Position numbers and translations under genes: made by a program. Below the pieces are notes generated by a model. That model saw nothing but the letters and a program-made list of their open reading frames with translations, did no database searches and was not told the DNA's origin. DNA of 64,000 nt from Schizochytrium sp. CCTCC M209059 (taxonomy: Eukaryota; Sar; Bigyra; Thraustochytrida; Thraustochytriidae): contig KN805448.1 of the NCBI GenBank assembly GCA_000818945.1, forward strand, positions 62,001-126,000. The letters are read 5' to 3'. Positions 1 through 8,899 of this stretch are shown piece by piece. The stretch's first letter is position 1. Each line of letters begins with the position of its first letter.

Positions 1-2
1 GG

Positions 3-3000
3 CAACTTCCTTCGTCTGATCTCGTTCCCGGCGACTTGGTCAAGATTCAGGTCGGTGGCAAAGTTCCTGCGGATTGCCGCCTTGTTGTTATCCATAGCGC
101 TGTCATGACAGTAGACCAGTCTGTTTTGACGGGCGAGAGCGATTCTTGTCAAAAGACGGTCGAACGGCTCATGCGGCGTTCAAGCATCAGCGAGCCAACG
201 CCGGCCGGCCTGCAAACCGCGATCAACGATACGGTGGTGAACCAAGACAAGATCAATATGATCTTTGCAGGAACCCTGGTTACGCGCGGCAGCGCGCTCG
301 CCATTGTCACGGCGACAGGCGTGAACACGGCCATTGGAAGCATTCATCGTAGCATCTCGGACCAGGAGCCGGAAAAAACTCCTCTCAAGATCCAGCTTGA
401 TGAGTTCGGTGAGCAGCTGAGCAAATGGATTGCCATCATCTGCATTGTCGTTTGGGTGATCAACATTCACCACTTTGATGACCCAATTCACGGCGGTATT
501 CTGCGCGGTGCCATTTACTACTTTAAGATCGCGGTGGCGCTTGCTGTGGCGGCGATTCCCGAAGGATTGCCAGCGGTGGTGACCACCTGCTTGGCGCTCG
601 GGACGCGACTTATGGCGCGCGAGGGCGCGATCGTGCGCTCGCTTCCCAGCGTTGAGACCCTGGGTTGCACGTCTGTCATTTGCGCAGATAAGACCGGTAC
701 GCTGACGACGAACCAAATGGTCGTGAACAAGATTGTTATTGCGACAGATATGCGCGGCGCCGCAGCGGGCGTGAAATCGAGCGAGAGCAACGACGGCGGC
801 AATGCCATGAGCGCGATGGCGGCCTTTGCGAGCGCTGTGACGGGCGGTCGCGGCGCCGCAAATGGCGGGCAAGCTGGGGTTAGCCACGGCAAGCAGGACC
901 CGGCGCTCTTGGAGCTCGATGTCGAGGGGGCCGATTACACGCCCGTAGGAAGAGTAACACTTACCCCTTCACTGACCTCGAGCAGCAGCCCTGTGGTTCT
1001 CGAGAACCCGGCTGCGTCGAACCCGGCACTCGCCGATATGGCGCGCATTGCTGCGCTCTGCAACGAAGCCTCGCTCGAGTACGACCCTAGCCTGCACACG
1101 TTTGCGCGCACGGGCGAACCAACAGAGGCAGCTTTGCGTGTCATGGTTGAAAAGCTTGGGCTGCCCAATGACATGATCGTCAACGACCGCGAGGACTTGC
1201 GCGACCTTATTCAGCGCGGCGAGTCGGCCGTAGCAATCACTTCGCAAGCCTGTTCGTGCTCTCGATATTGGAAGAATCAGTACAAGAAGGACGCGATGCT
1301 GGAATTCACCCGTTCACGCAAGAGCATGAGCGTCATTTGCACGCCATCTGTCCCAGAGTCCATGGCTGCAAATCAGTCCGCGTCTGGGGCCAGGCCTCGC
1401 CTGCTTTTTGTCAAGGGCGCTCCAGACTCGATTATCCACCGCTGTGTACGCGCCAGGCTCAACTCGGGCGGAACCGTTCCCGTGACGAACACCTTTCGAG
1501 ACGATTTCATGGCCAAAGTGAGCGAGCTCTCCTCGCAGGGCCTCCGTTGTCTCGCCCTGGCCCAGGGCGAGGCTCCTGCGGAGTCTCAGTCAGCTCTCGA
1601 CATTTCCAACGTGAAGCACTTTGAGGCCATCGAGCAACAACTCACCTTTGTTGGTCTTGTCGCAATGCGCGATCCCCCACGACCCGAGGTGCGCTCCGCC
1701 ATCCATGAGTGCCAACGCGCTGGTATCCGAGTCATGGTGATCACGGGTGACGCCAAGGAGACGGCGGAAGCCGTCTGTCGCGAGATCGGGGTCTTGCCAC
1801 GTAAACACGCGGACGACGCGACGGCCCACGAGCCGTACATGGCAGGACCAAGCGACCGCGAGCTCGTGGGCCTCATGCACGCTCCGTCGGACGACCCAAC
1901 ACTTGGGGGAAGATCGATTTCCGGGGCCACGTGGTCCGGCATGAGCGCCGAGGAGCAGCGCGTCGCTGTGAAGCGTCTTACAGTCTTTTCGCGCGTCGAG
2001 CCCAAACACAAGCTCGAGGTGGTGCGATACCTGCGCGAGGCGGGTGAGGTTGTGGCCATGACCGGTGATGGCGTCAATGATGCGCCGGCCTTAAAGCAAG
2101 CGGACATTGGCATTGCCATGGGGTCGGGTATGCCCGTTGCCCGAGAGGCAAGCAACATGGTCCTCGTGGATGACAACTTTAACACGATTGTGAGTGCCGT
2201 ACGACAGGGACGCGCCATCTTTGCCAACACCAAGCAGTTCATTCGGTACCTGATTTCTTCTAACATTGGTGAGGTAGCGTGCATCTTCTTTACGGCTTTG
2301 CTTGGCACCCCAGAGGCTCTGATTCCCGTCCAGCTGTTGTGGGTGAACTTTGTCACGGATGGATTGCCAGCGACAGCGCTCTCCTTCAATTTGCCAGACT
2401 CGGACGTGATGCGCCGGAAACCGCGCAGTCGCAAGGAAGGAATCGTCGACGCCTGGATGGCTTTCCGGTACATGGTGATTGGTCTCTATGTGGGCCTTGC
2501 GGTCGTGCTTGGGTTTTGCTGGTGGTACACGCTCTTTGAGGGCGGGCCACAAATTTCATTTTCTCAGCTCGTATCCTTTGAAAGTTGTGTCGAGGAAGAG
2601 GCACAGGCGCAGGGATACTCTTGCAAGATCTTCAAGCACGGGCATGACGGTCAGATTCGGCACCCGAGCACGATTGCTCTGTCCATTCTCGTTACGATCG
2701 AAATGTTCAATGCTCTGAACTCGCTCTCGGAGAACGAATCACTCTTTAGCGTGCCACCTTGGTCGAACGCGTGGCTCTTGGCTGCGATTGCGCTTTCTTT
2801 CGGACTCCACTTTGGAATCCTCTACGTCCCGTGGCTGGCAAACATCTTTTCTGTAGCGCCCATCACGTTTGACGAGTGGCTAGCGGTCTTTTGGTTCTCA
2901 TTTCCCGTGCTCGTTCTCGATGAAACAGTGAAGTTCTTTTCGCGTCGCTTGCTCACCCGGGGTCTCCTGGGTCACCGCTCCTCGCGTAGCAAGGGTTCCT

Positions 3001-3083
3001 CGTCGAAGCTGAAAAAGCATTCGTTCAACTTTGGCGGTGTGAACTTTGGCGACGATGATCCGAGTGGTCTCAAACAGGTCTAG
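3..3083 (+). CDS. SERCA-type (P2A) Ca2+-transporting ATPase, 5' end outside window
   Basis: The frame is open from the first bases of the window, so the N-terminus is missing; I see no start. By comparison with SERCA pumps about 150 residues (M1, M2 and part of the actuator) are lost. Counting from the codon at 36, TGES of the actuator is at 32-35, the M4 motif PEGLPAVVTTCLALG follows, and the phosphorylated aspartate lies in DKTGT at 218-222. KGAPDSI marks the nucleotide-binding domain, and MITGDAKETA and MTGDGVNDAPALKQAD the P domain. M5-M6 read SSNIGEVACIF and LLWVNFVTDGLPA, the calcium-site signature of SERCA. Four further hydrophobic segments close the protein, followed by a basic, Ser-rich tail ending GLKQV, with no obvious KDEL-like signal. 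The protein should pump cytosolic Ca2+ into the ER. A Gly/Ala-rich insertion after the phosphorylation site is unusual. The gene converges on the potassium channel gene. Confidence 0.95.
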   Translation, partial: QLPSSDLVPGDLVKIQVGGKVPADCRLVVIHSAVMTVDQSVLTGESDSCQKTVERLMRRSSISEPTPAGLQTAINDTVVNQDKINMIFAGTLVTRGSALAIVTATGVNTAIGSIHRSISDQEPEKTPLKIQLDEFGEQLSKWIAIICIVVWVINIHHFDDPIHGGILRGAIYYFKIAVALAVAAIPEGLPAVVTTCLALGTRLMAREGAIVRSLPSVETLGCTSVICADKTGTLTTNQMVVNKIVIATDMRGAAAGVKSSESNDGGNAMSAMAAFASAVTGGRGAANGGQAGVSHGKQDPALLELDVEGADYTPVGRVTLTPSLTSSSSPVVLENPAASNPALADMARIAALCNEASLEYDPSLHTFARTGEPTEAALRVMVEKLGLPNDMIVNDREDLRDLIQRGESAVAITSQACSCSRYWKNQYKKDAMLEFTRSRKSMSVICTPSVPESMAANQSASGARPRLLFVKGAPDSIIHRCVRARLNSGGTVPVTNTFRDDFMAKVSELSSQGLRCLALAQGEAPAESQSALDISNVKHFEAIEQQLTFVGLVAMRDPPRPEVRSAIHECQRAGIRVMVITGDAKETAEAVCREIGVLPRKHADDATAHEPYMAGPSDRELVGLMHAPSDDPTLGGRSISGATWSGMSAEEQRVAVKRLTVFSRVEPKHKLEVVRYLREAGEVVAMTGDGVNDAPALKQADIGIAMGSGMPVAREASNMVLVDDNFNTIVSAVRQGRAIFANTKQFIRYLISSNIGEVACIFFTALLGTPEALIPVQLLWVNFVTDGLPATALSFNLPDSDVMRRKPRSRKEGIVDAWMAFRYMVIGLYVGLAVVLGFCWWYTLFEGGPQISFSQLVSFESCVEEEAQAQGYSCKIFKHGHDGQIRHPSTIALSILVTIEMFNALNSLSENESLFSVPPWSNAWLLAAIALSFGLHFGILYVPWLANIFSVAPITFDEWLAVFWFSFPVLVLDETVKFFSRRLLTRGLLGHRSSRSKGSSSKLKKHSFNFGGVNFGDDDPSGLKQV

Positions 3084-3479
3084 AATGTTACTCATGTCGA
3101 GGTCTTCCACGTTTTACAAGTAGCAACACGAGGTCAGAAGGAGTGAAGCGTGGGATCCTTTGTTCGTTCCTTCTCTTTTCCAATTGAATGAATTTTGCGC
3201 AGGTATGCGCTCTGTGAGATTTCTGTATAACACGCTTCGCTCAGTTGGTCGAGGCGGATGGAGCTTGTCTAGGACAAAACGTAAAGTCGAATGAAACCAA
3301 AAGAGAGATGAAGAAGATACTAATAAAATGAAAGAAACCTTTCGCGAGCGACATTGCCGGAGCCACTTTCGTTGAATCTTGCTGGTGAGTGCGCGCAGAC
3401 GGCTAAAATATTATTCTTTTCTCTCTCACACACTGTAAGTATTGTGTGTGTTCGAAAAAAGAATTCGTGTGGTCAGAAT
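3084..3479. other. convergent intergenic region
   Basis: This 396-bp stretch separates two convergent genes and should hold both 3' UTRs. An AATAAA lies at 3322-3327 on the plus strand, about 240 nt past the pump stop codon, and could serve as its polyadenylation signal. A short TG/CA-rich patch lies near 3425-3452. I see no gene. Confidence 0.6.
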
Positions 3480-6305
3480 CTATTTTTCATTTTGTGAGAC
3501 CTGCATTATGGCCAGCGTGGAGGCAAGCATGGCATGAAGCTGCTCGACGCTTCCGCGAAGCTTGCGGTTGTCCTCGATGAGGAGCTCTACAGATCGGTCG
3601 ACCTTGCTCAACCAGGCTTGCATCGACTTGAATTGCGCGTTGCTGACGCCATTGCCCCCGCTCGACCCATTACCCATATCGCAGTCGCTATCATCATCAT
3701 TTTCGTCGTAGAGAGAGTCCGCCAAGGAGGTGTAGCTTGAGCTGCTTGTCAGCTGCGATCGGAGGTCCCCTCCAGCATCTGATTCCGTCGCTTTGACATC
3801 GTCGCGCGTGGCGACACCGGGAAAGCTGGTGATGAAGTTTTGCGCTCGAATTGCAGACATATCCACCTTGGAGTTGGCATTTTTGTCGATGCTCCGGCGT
3901 CTGTTGACGTGCTCAAGTCGCTTCTTCGCGTTCAAGCGGATCTCGCTGGCCACATCAGGGTATTCGTCCATGAGTGACCTGAGATCGGCCTTGCTCAAGG
4001 CATAAACGTGGCATTCCGAGGCAGCAACGACAGAAACGCGATGTCTTTCGGAAAGCATGCAGCCAATTTCGCCAAAGTATGAGCCCTGAATGATGCTCTT
4101 GAACTTGCGACCGTCAGAAAGGACAACCACGGCGCGACCTTCGATAAGGAAATACATTTCATCAGCGTGCTGCCCGCGCGTCGAAATGTAGTCACCCTTT
4201 GCGTATTGCAGCGGTCGAAGAAGCGACACCGTCGATGCAATGAATTGCGGGCTCTTGTTGAGGAAAAAGGGTACTTTTGGTACGAGGTGTCGATGAACGT
4301 GCAGCGTGACCTCGGTGCGCAACTGCGTCGAAAGCATCGACAGCACGCTGGCCATTTCGTTCGGGTCTGCGTCGCTGCTTTCGCGCGTGGTTGCGTAATC
4401 AAAATAAGTCATGATGCGCCTGCGCATGGCCCACGGCATGTGCGTTTCGCGCATGAAATCTACGAGGAGCCGCTGCTTGCGCTTGACAGCAGCTGTGCGC
4501 CTGTCGAACATTGTCATGATCGAAGAGATGGTGCTAATAACAAAGGCATACCAGCTGACGCCGACGACCATGCAGACGATGCTGAATATTTTCTCACGAT
4601 TCGTGAAAGCGCGGACGTCTCCGTAGCCAATGGTGGTGAGCGTGCTAAAGGACCAATAAATGGAACTTAAATATTTGGACATGTCGTCATGATTTTCGAT
4701 GCCGTATTGTACGATCCAGCTGTCCTCCGGTATGGTGTCATGCCCTGCCCAAGCGACAAAGTACCAAAAACAGCCAATGAGGTGCGTGACGAGGAAAACA
4801 CCAAAAATGACCTTGAACATGCGCGTAAAGGCCCCATTCATGCCAATGTTGTGACGCTCCCACTGTTGGAAGTAGCGCATGAGTTTGAAGACTCGCAACA
4901 GCTTGAGGAGTCGTAAGAGCTTCATGAGGCGCAACAGTCGAGGAAGTCGCGCGATCTTACCAAGTCTGTTGATCTGCGCCTCCTCGACGCTCGAGTCAAG
5001 CGAGACAAATCTGTAGATTGGCACGGAAGCAACGACGTCCAGAATGAACCATGTACGCATGTAGTGGAGAATGATGAGCTTGGGCTCAACAATTAGCTCT
5101 CCGTTGGAATCTTCATAGGCGCAAACCACATTGACGAAAATGTCCAAGATGAAGAGAACATCAACAAGAAGATCAAAGGTGGCTGCGCCGCCTGTGACCT
5201 CAATATCGAAGCACACGCGCACCGGTACGGTGAAGACGACATACAAGAGCATTGCAATCAAGAGCGCCTCCCACACGCGCCGAAAACGATTGCGGGGCAG
5301 CATGATGAACCAGTGCTTTGAAGTGTACGCCGTCTGTTTGTAGAAACGCGGATCGGTCTCGTCGTACATGTCAGCGTGCCCTGCACCAGAGACGCCGTAG
5401 AGCCGCATATCATTTTCTACCTGTTTGATGCCCCCGATCGTTTTCGCAGCGACGCGCAGTTTGCGCCAGTGTTTCTTTGTTGTTTCTTTTTGCTCGCTCG
5501 GCGGTGCTGTATTTTCATCTCGCGCGGGTGGGGTGATTTCTTGCTCGAGCCGTTGTCCAGCCTCGGAAGGAAGATCGCCAAGAGCATCATGTATTTCGCT
5601 GGCGATAAGTTCAGAGCTCGTTCGACGCCCCCCTGAGTCTGTTCCGCTCGCGGGGCGCAATAGACTATTGCCCTTGTTGCTCTGTCTGCTCTGTCGAAAG
5701 CTCTTCATTTTCATTGAGCCATCCTCGGCAGTGTGCTCCTTTGTCGATCGTCGCACGGCGGTATGTCTGGATGTGAGATCCGGAAGAGCCTCTTCGAGAC
5801 TTGGTGACGGGAAATTGAAAGCATCGGAACCGCTGCTCTCGGATGACTTTTCCTCAACATCGGTCTCCTTGCGTGATGCGGCATCAAATCTAGTCTCTGA
5901 GGAATTGCGTTGTTTCGTTGATTCTGCGGCAGTCTTGGTCCAAGCATTGCCTCCGCAGACCTTTTCATCAGACTTGGTACTTTGGTTTACAGAGCTCTCT
6001 GATGACCGGAGGCAGTCGCTCTCGCTTTCGCTTTCGCTTTCGCTTTCGCTTTCGTTCTCGCTGTCTTCTTCGCCATCAGCGACCGTGGGGAGGGGAACAA
6101 CTCTTGAGCGTGGGTATGCTACCGCGGAGGAGCCTACGTATTCCTCGTATTGGTATTTGAGGAGGTCAACCCCGCTCGGGCCAAATCCTTCTGCAGAGTC
6201 GAGCGCGCTCAGATCGCCATTGAATCGGGTAAGTTCTCGTGGCCTTTGGAATGATTTATTGCGTTCAATTGACGCCAGGAGCTGGTTTGGGTTCACACCG
6301 CTCAT
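3480..6305 (-). CDS. voltage-gated potassium channel with cyclic-nucleotide-binding-like domain (EAG/KCNH/CNG superfamily)
   Basis: The 941-residue protein starts at an ATG (6305). A long polar N-terminus, with an (SE)n tract near residues 83-96, precedes six transmembrane segments. S4 is the basic repeat RLPRLLRLMKLLRLLKLLR. The pore helix and selectivity filter are TTIGYGD, with GYGD at 560-563, which predicts K+ selectivity. S6 (VGVSWYAFVISTISSIM) leads into a C-linker and a cyclic-nucleotide-binding fold (YAKGDYISTRGQ to YFGEIGCMLSERHRVSVV). In HCN/CNG domains the phosphate-binding cassette ends in R-T/A-S/A; here the matching stretch reads R-H-R-V-S-V, so ligand binding is uncertain. The C-terminus has a short amphipathic helix that could form a coiled coil. 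It should form tetramers in a membrane. No PAS or ankyrin domain is evident, so it cannot be assigned to one plant or animal subfamily. Confidence 0.93.
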   Translation of the reverse strand: MSGVNPNQLLASIERNKSFQRPRELTRFNGDLSALDSAEGFGPSGVDLLKYQYEEYVGSSAVAYPRSRVVPLPTVADGEEDSENESESESESESESDCLRSSESSVNQSTKSDEKVCGGNAWTKTAAESTKQRNSSETRFDAASRKETDVEEKSSESSGSDAFNFPSPSLEEALPDLTSRHTAVRRSTKEHTAEDGSMKMKSFRQSRQSNKGNSLLRPASGTDSGGRRTSSELIASEIHDALGDLPSEAGQRLEQEITPPARDENTAPPSEQKETTKKHWRKLRVAAKTIGGIKQVENDMRLYGVSGAGHADMYDETDPRFYKQTAYTSKHWFIMLPRNRFRRVWEALLIAMLLYVVFTVPVRVCFDIEVTGGAATFDLLVDVLFILDIFVNVVCAYEDSNGELIVEPKLIILHYMRTWFILDVVASVPIYRFVSLDSSVEEAQINRLGKIARLPRLLRLMKLLRLLKLLRVFKLMRYFQQWERHNIGMNGAFTRMFKVIFGVFLVTHLIGCFWYFVAWAGHDTIPEDSWIVQYGIENHDDMSKYLSSIYWSFSTLTTIGYGDVRAFTNREKIFSIVCMVVGVSWYAFVISTISSIMTMFDRRTAAVKRKQRLLVDFMRETHMPWAMRRRIMTYFDYATTRESSDADPNEMASVLSMLSTQLRTEVTLHVHRHLVPKVPFFLNKSPQFIASTVSLLRPLQYAKGDYISTRGQHADEMYFLIEGRAVVVLSDGRKFKSIIQGSYFGEIGCMLSERHRVSVVAASECHVYALSKADLRSLMDEYPDVASEIRLNAKKRLEHVNRRRSIDKNANSKVDMSAIRAQNFITSFPGVATRDDVKATESDAGGDLRSQLTSSSSYTSLADSLYDENDDDSDCDMGNGSSGGNGVSNAQFKSMQAWLSKVDRSVELLIEDNRKLRGSVEQLHAMLASTLAIMQVSQNEK

Positions 6306-6890
6306 GGTCTCGATGGAGGTCGCTCTCAGCCCTAGCTTGCCCCGACCTCCTTGGCCCAGGTACTCACTCGCTGGTTGGCTCGAGCTCGAGGTCTGTTGCG
6401 GCTAACTCGGTCAGAACACAAACGAGAAGAGCCACGCCACGCCGCGCCTCCGACGTTGCTGCTCTGCGGCACGCGGGCAGCGAGCGCCCTGCCTGGCAGG
6501 CAGCTGCGCCTTTTCGTTTTGTCGCGCAGCGCACCACGGCCACGGTACAAGCCTGCACTGTAGCGTCGATCGACACGGCGGGCCGCCAAACGAAACGGAC
6601 TCCCACAACCCATTTTCGTGAATGACTTCGGGTTCTTCCTTTCCCTACCGCGGGGCTTGGAGCGTTACTTTGCTTTATCCGAGGCGGGCCGGCCTTGCTT
6701 GCGTTTTACTCTTTTGGAGGAAAGCGGTGTGAATGGAAAGGGGGGGGGGGCGGTGAGCGCGCTGTCGCTTAAAGCGACCGGCGTAGCCTCTTTATTGTAG
6801 TATAAAACGGTCTGCGGTGATAAGAATCGCGTGCCAACGCGGCTTCCATAATCAAACCAATACTGCTCTGATGGTGATCATCGTCATCAA

Positions 6891-6944
<54 letters not shown>

Positions 6945-7677
6945 CAAAAGCACAAGGCTTGATGAGTTGCCGAACGGTCAACGAGGTGGTAGATCTCGAG
7001 CCCCTGCTCTTGCTTGCTTGTTTCGCAATCACTCATTGTCAATCGTAACGGCACCATTGTCTTCCATGGTCACCAGTGAAATCCACGATAATCCACCGCG
7101 AAGCAGCTCAGCGCAGCACCCACCGTGGCCGTCGCCGCTTGAAGTTAACTTTAGGCGTCTCCGCTGCGCACTGCGGCCACATTCTTGCTCGCACTACCGA
7201 AGTTCGCACTGTCCACGCAATCGTAACTAGTTTCTTGACTAGCATACAAACTATGCGGTGAGAACATCGCGGCGCGTTCTGGAGCGAACGCGGGCTCACG
7301 GCGCTGATGCAGAGCTTCTTGGAGAGCCTCAGGCAGAGGTTCTTGCGGAATGTGGCGGCGTGGGGGCGGTGACCGTCAGGGCGCGGGCTCGTAGCGCGCC
7401 CGTAGAGGGCCCTAGGCGTCTGCGCCGCGGACGCGTGCAAGCGCGGGCGCGATGGAAGGCGGGAATGTTTCGCAGCAGCGGCCTCGCTGAGCTGAGAATA
7501 GCAGAGCAGAGCAGAGCAGAGCAGAGCTGCAGACAGCGCAGAGGGGCGCGTGAAGCTGCTGCACAGCGGCAGGAGGCCCAGGCAAACCCGCAACTTCGAA
7601 AGCATCAAGAACCTTTGAATAAATCTAGCGAGCCAGCAGCCAAGAGCAAAGAAAGACAAAGCTTACTTTCGAACACA
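6306..7677. other. divergent intergenic region between channel and cystatin genes
   Basis: This 1.37-kb stretch must contain the promoters of two divergent genes. It holds a (CTTG)n microsatellite, a TATA-like TATAAAA at 6801-6807, a G8 run near 6740, and an imperfect AGCAG pentamer array at about 7499-7527 close to the cystatin start. The open frames here are GC-driven or repeat-driven and have no recognisable domain. Confidence 0.55.
6891..6943. repeat. (CTTG)n microsatellite, about 13 units
   Basis: A perfect run of the tetramer CTTG (GCTTGCTTGC...) lies in the divergent region between the channel and cystatin genes. Because four is not a multiple of three, all three frames on each strand stay open through it (Leu-Ala-Cys-Leu or Lys-Gln-Ala-Ser), which creates false open frames. 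Confidence 0.97.
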
Positions 7678-8064
7678 ATGACGGACGCAGAGGTCAAGCA
7701 GCAGGAGGAGCTCGTCGATTCGCGCCGCGAGGAGGTGCCCCGGCAGCAGAAGCTCGTGGGCGCCTTTGGCGACCTCCAGGAGCCCGATGAGACCACGCAC
7801 CAGCTTCTCGACACCTTTTTGCCAAAGCTCGAGGAGACCGTCCAATCGACCGGAGAGAACACCAAGGTCTCGGACGTCGCAGATGTCAAGATCATTGGTG
7901 TCCAGCGCCAGGTTGTCGCGGGCACGAACCACAAGATCTTTCTCGAGATCAAGTCGTCCGGATCCAAGTTCGTCATGACTGTTTTTGAGCCGCTCCCCAG
8001 CGCGCGCGCCGCCCCTGAGCTCATGGGCGTCGAGAAGCACGAGGGCGAGGAGACGACCGCGTAA
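7678..8064 (+). CDS. cystatin, stefin-like cysteine protease inhibitor
   Basis: I place the start at the ATG at 7678, giving 128 residues; the frame is open further upstream but that part is Arg/Ala-rich, overlaps an AGCAG array and looks like 5' UTR. The sequence carries the three family-1 cystatin contacts: a Gly near the N-terminus (VGAFGD), the central wedge loop QVVAGTN, and a C-terminal FEPLP that matches the second hairpin LP. Between them is the expected long helix (ETTHQLLDTFLPKLEETV). No signal peptide is visible, so it should act in the cytosol as a tight reversible inhibitor of papain-like proteases. It is slightly longer than animal stefins (about 98 residues) because of a Glu/Gln-rich N-terminal arm. 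An AATAAA follows 12 nt after the stop. Confidence 0.88.
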   Translation: MTDAEVKQQEELVDSRREEVPRQQKLVGAFGDLQEPDETTHQLLDTFLPKLEETVQSTGENTKVSDVADVKIIGVQRQVVAGTNHKIFLEIKSSGSKFVMTVFEPLPSARAAPELMGVEKHEGEETTA

Positions 8065-8075
8065 GCGCGTTTTGC

Positions 8076-8081
8076 AATAAA
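8076..8081 (+). terminator. polyadenylation signal AATAAA
   Basis: A canonical hexamer lies 12 nt past the cystatin stop codon, inside GCAATAAATGAG. Its position fits a very short 3' UTR. Confidence 0.55.
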
Positions 8082-8899
8082 TGAGTCTGACTCACCCCTT
8101 TATTTGCACACCGACATCCCCTTTTCCTCCCGTCGCTGGATTTATTTTACCCACTAATCAATTAGTAAGGCTACCCGAGGAATAGGTAGACAAACCACTA
8201 AGTGACGTTTGAGTGATTTTTGAAACAAAGTTGGATCGATGCACGAATAAAGCCTTGCGAAAAGCTGCCGCAGTTGCGATGCCATCGGTGGGTGGCCTTG
8301 ATTGATCGCAACATCCACGTTTGACGTCGCGACTAAGCATGTTACAATCCCCGCCGAAAGAAAAGTAATTTTATTACTTTCGCGCTGCCAGGAGGGAATT
8401 AATGCCCAGAACTTGGACGACGCGATTTAAAGTAGGCCTACATCGTGCCGAGAAACCAAGTCATGCAGATCCTTTTTGTTCGTGAGTTGCCTGTAAGGCT
8501 GACTGTGGTGCGGTATTGTCCATCATTTGCAGGTTTACAGTGGTCCACGTGCTTTTCCCGTAACTTTGTGTGATGAATGACTGAATAAATAGATAAAACA
8601 AACCGGGTGAATCCCCTATGCGATCGTTTGCACGTAGGCTTGTTCATTTGTGTTTTTTCCTTAATCTTTCTTTTTGCTTGCAAACTACGCTATTTTGAGG
8701 TGTGTTTTTTTAATTTGCCCGCGTCTTGGGACTTGCATGTCCGCAAATTTCACTCAACATCTCTTCTTGGATTGCTGACTGAGAATGTTGCTCCTCCTCT
8801 TGATGGCCTTCCTCCTCCTCCTCCTCCTTGCTCATCCACCACCCCCCCCCCCCCAAAAAAAAAGAAAGGAGTCGTGGACGTGTGAGTTTGCTGCACCGT
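8082..8899. other. convergent intergenic region
   Basis: This region lies between the cystatin 3' end and the 3' end of the lipoyl/KGD4 gene. It contains a C13-A9 homopolymer junction at 8842-8863, a GA/CT-rich tract at about 8812-8830, and an 8-bp inverted repeat with a 3-nt loop at 8362-8380. I see no gene. The open frame crossing it on the minus strand is a read-through of the lipoyl gene in the wrong frame. Confidence 0.5.

Noticed and set aside
3225..3300. tRNA-like sequence GCTCAGTTGGTCGAGG
   Set aside because: It resembles a D-arm, but no matching T-arm GGTTCGAATCC or acceptor-stem pairing is found at the right distance.
8362..8380. 8-bp inverted repeat with a 3-nt loop as a terminator or riboregulator
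   Set aside because: It is AT-only in the stem apart from one pair, short, and in a eukaryotic intergenic region; chance is sufficient.
8710..8899. Continuation of the lipoyl gene's first frame to 8710
   Set aside because: The end is Pro/Arg-rich, then Glu-rich over a homopolymer, while a conserved KGD4-like end sits in another frame with its own stop at 8900.
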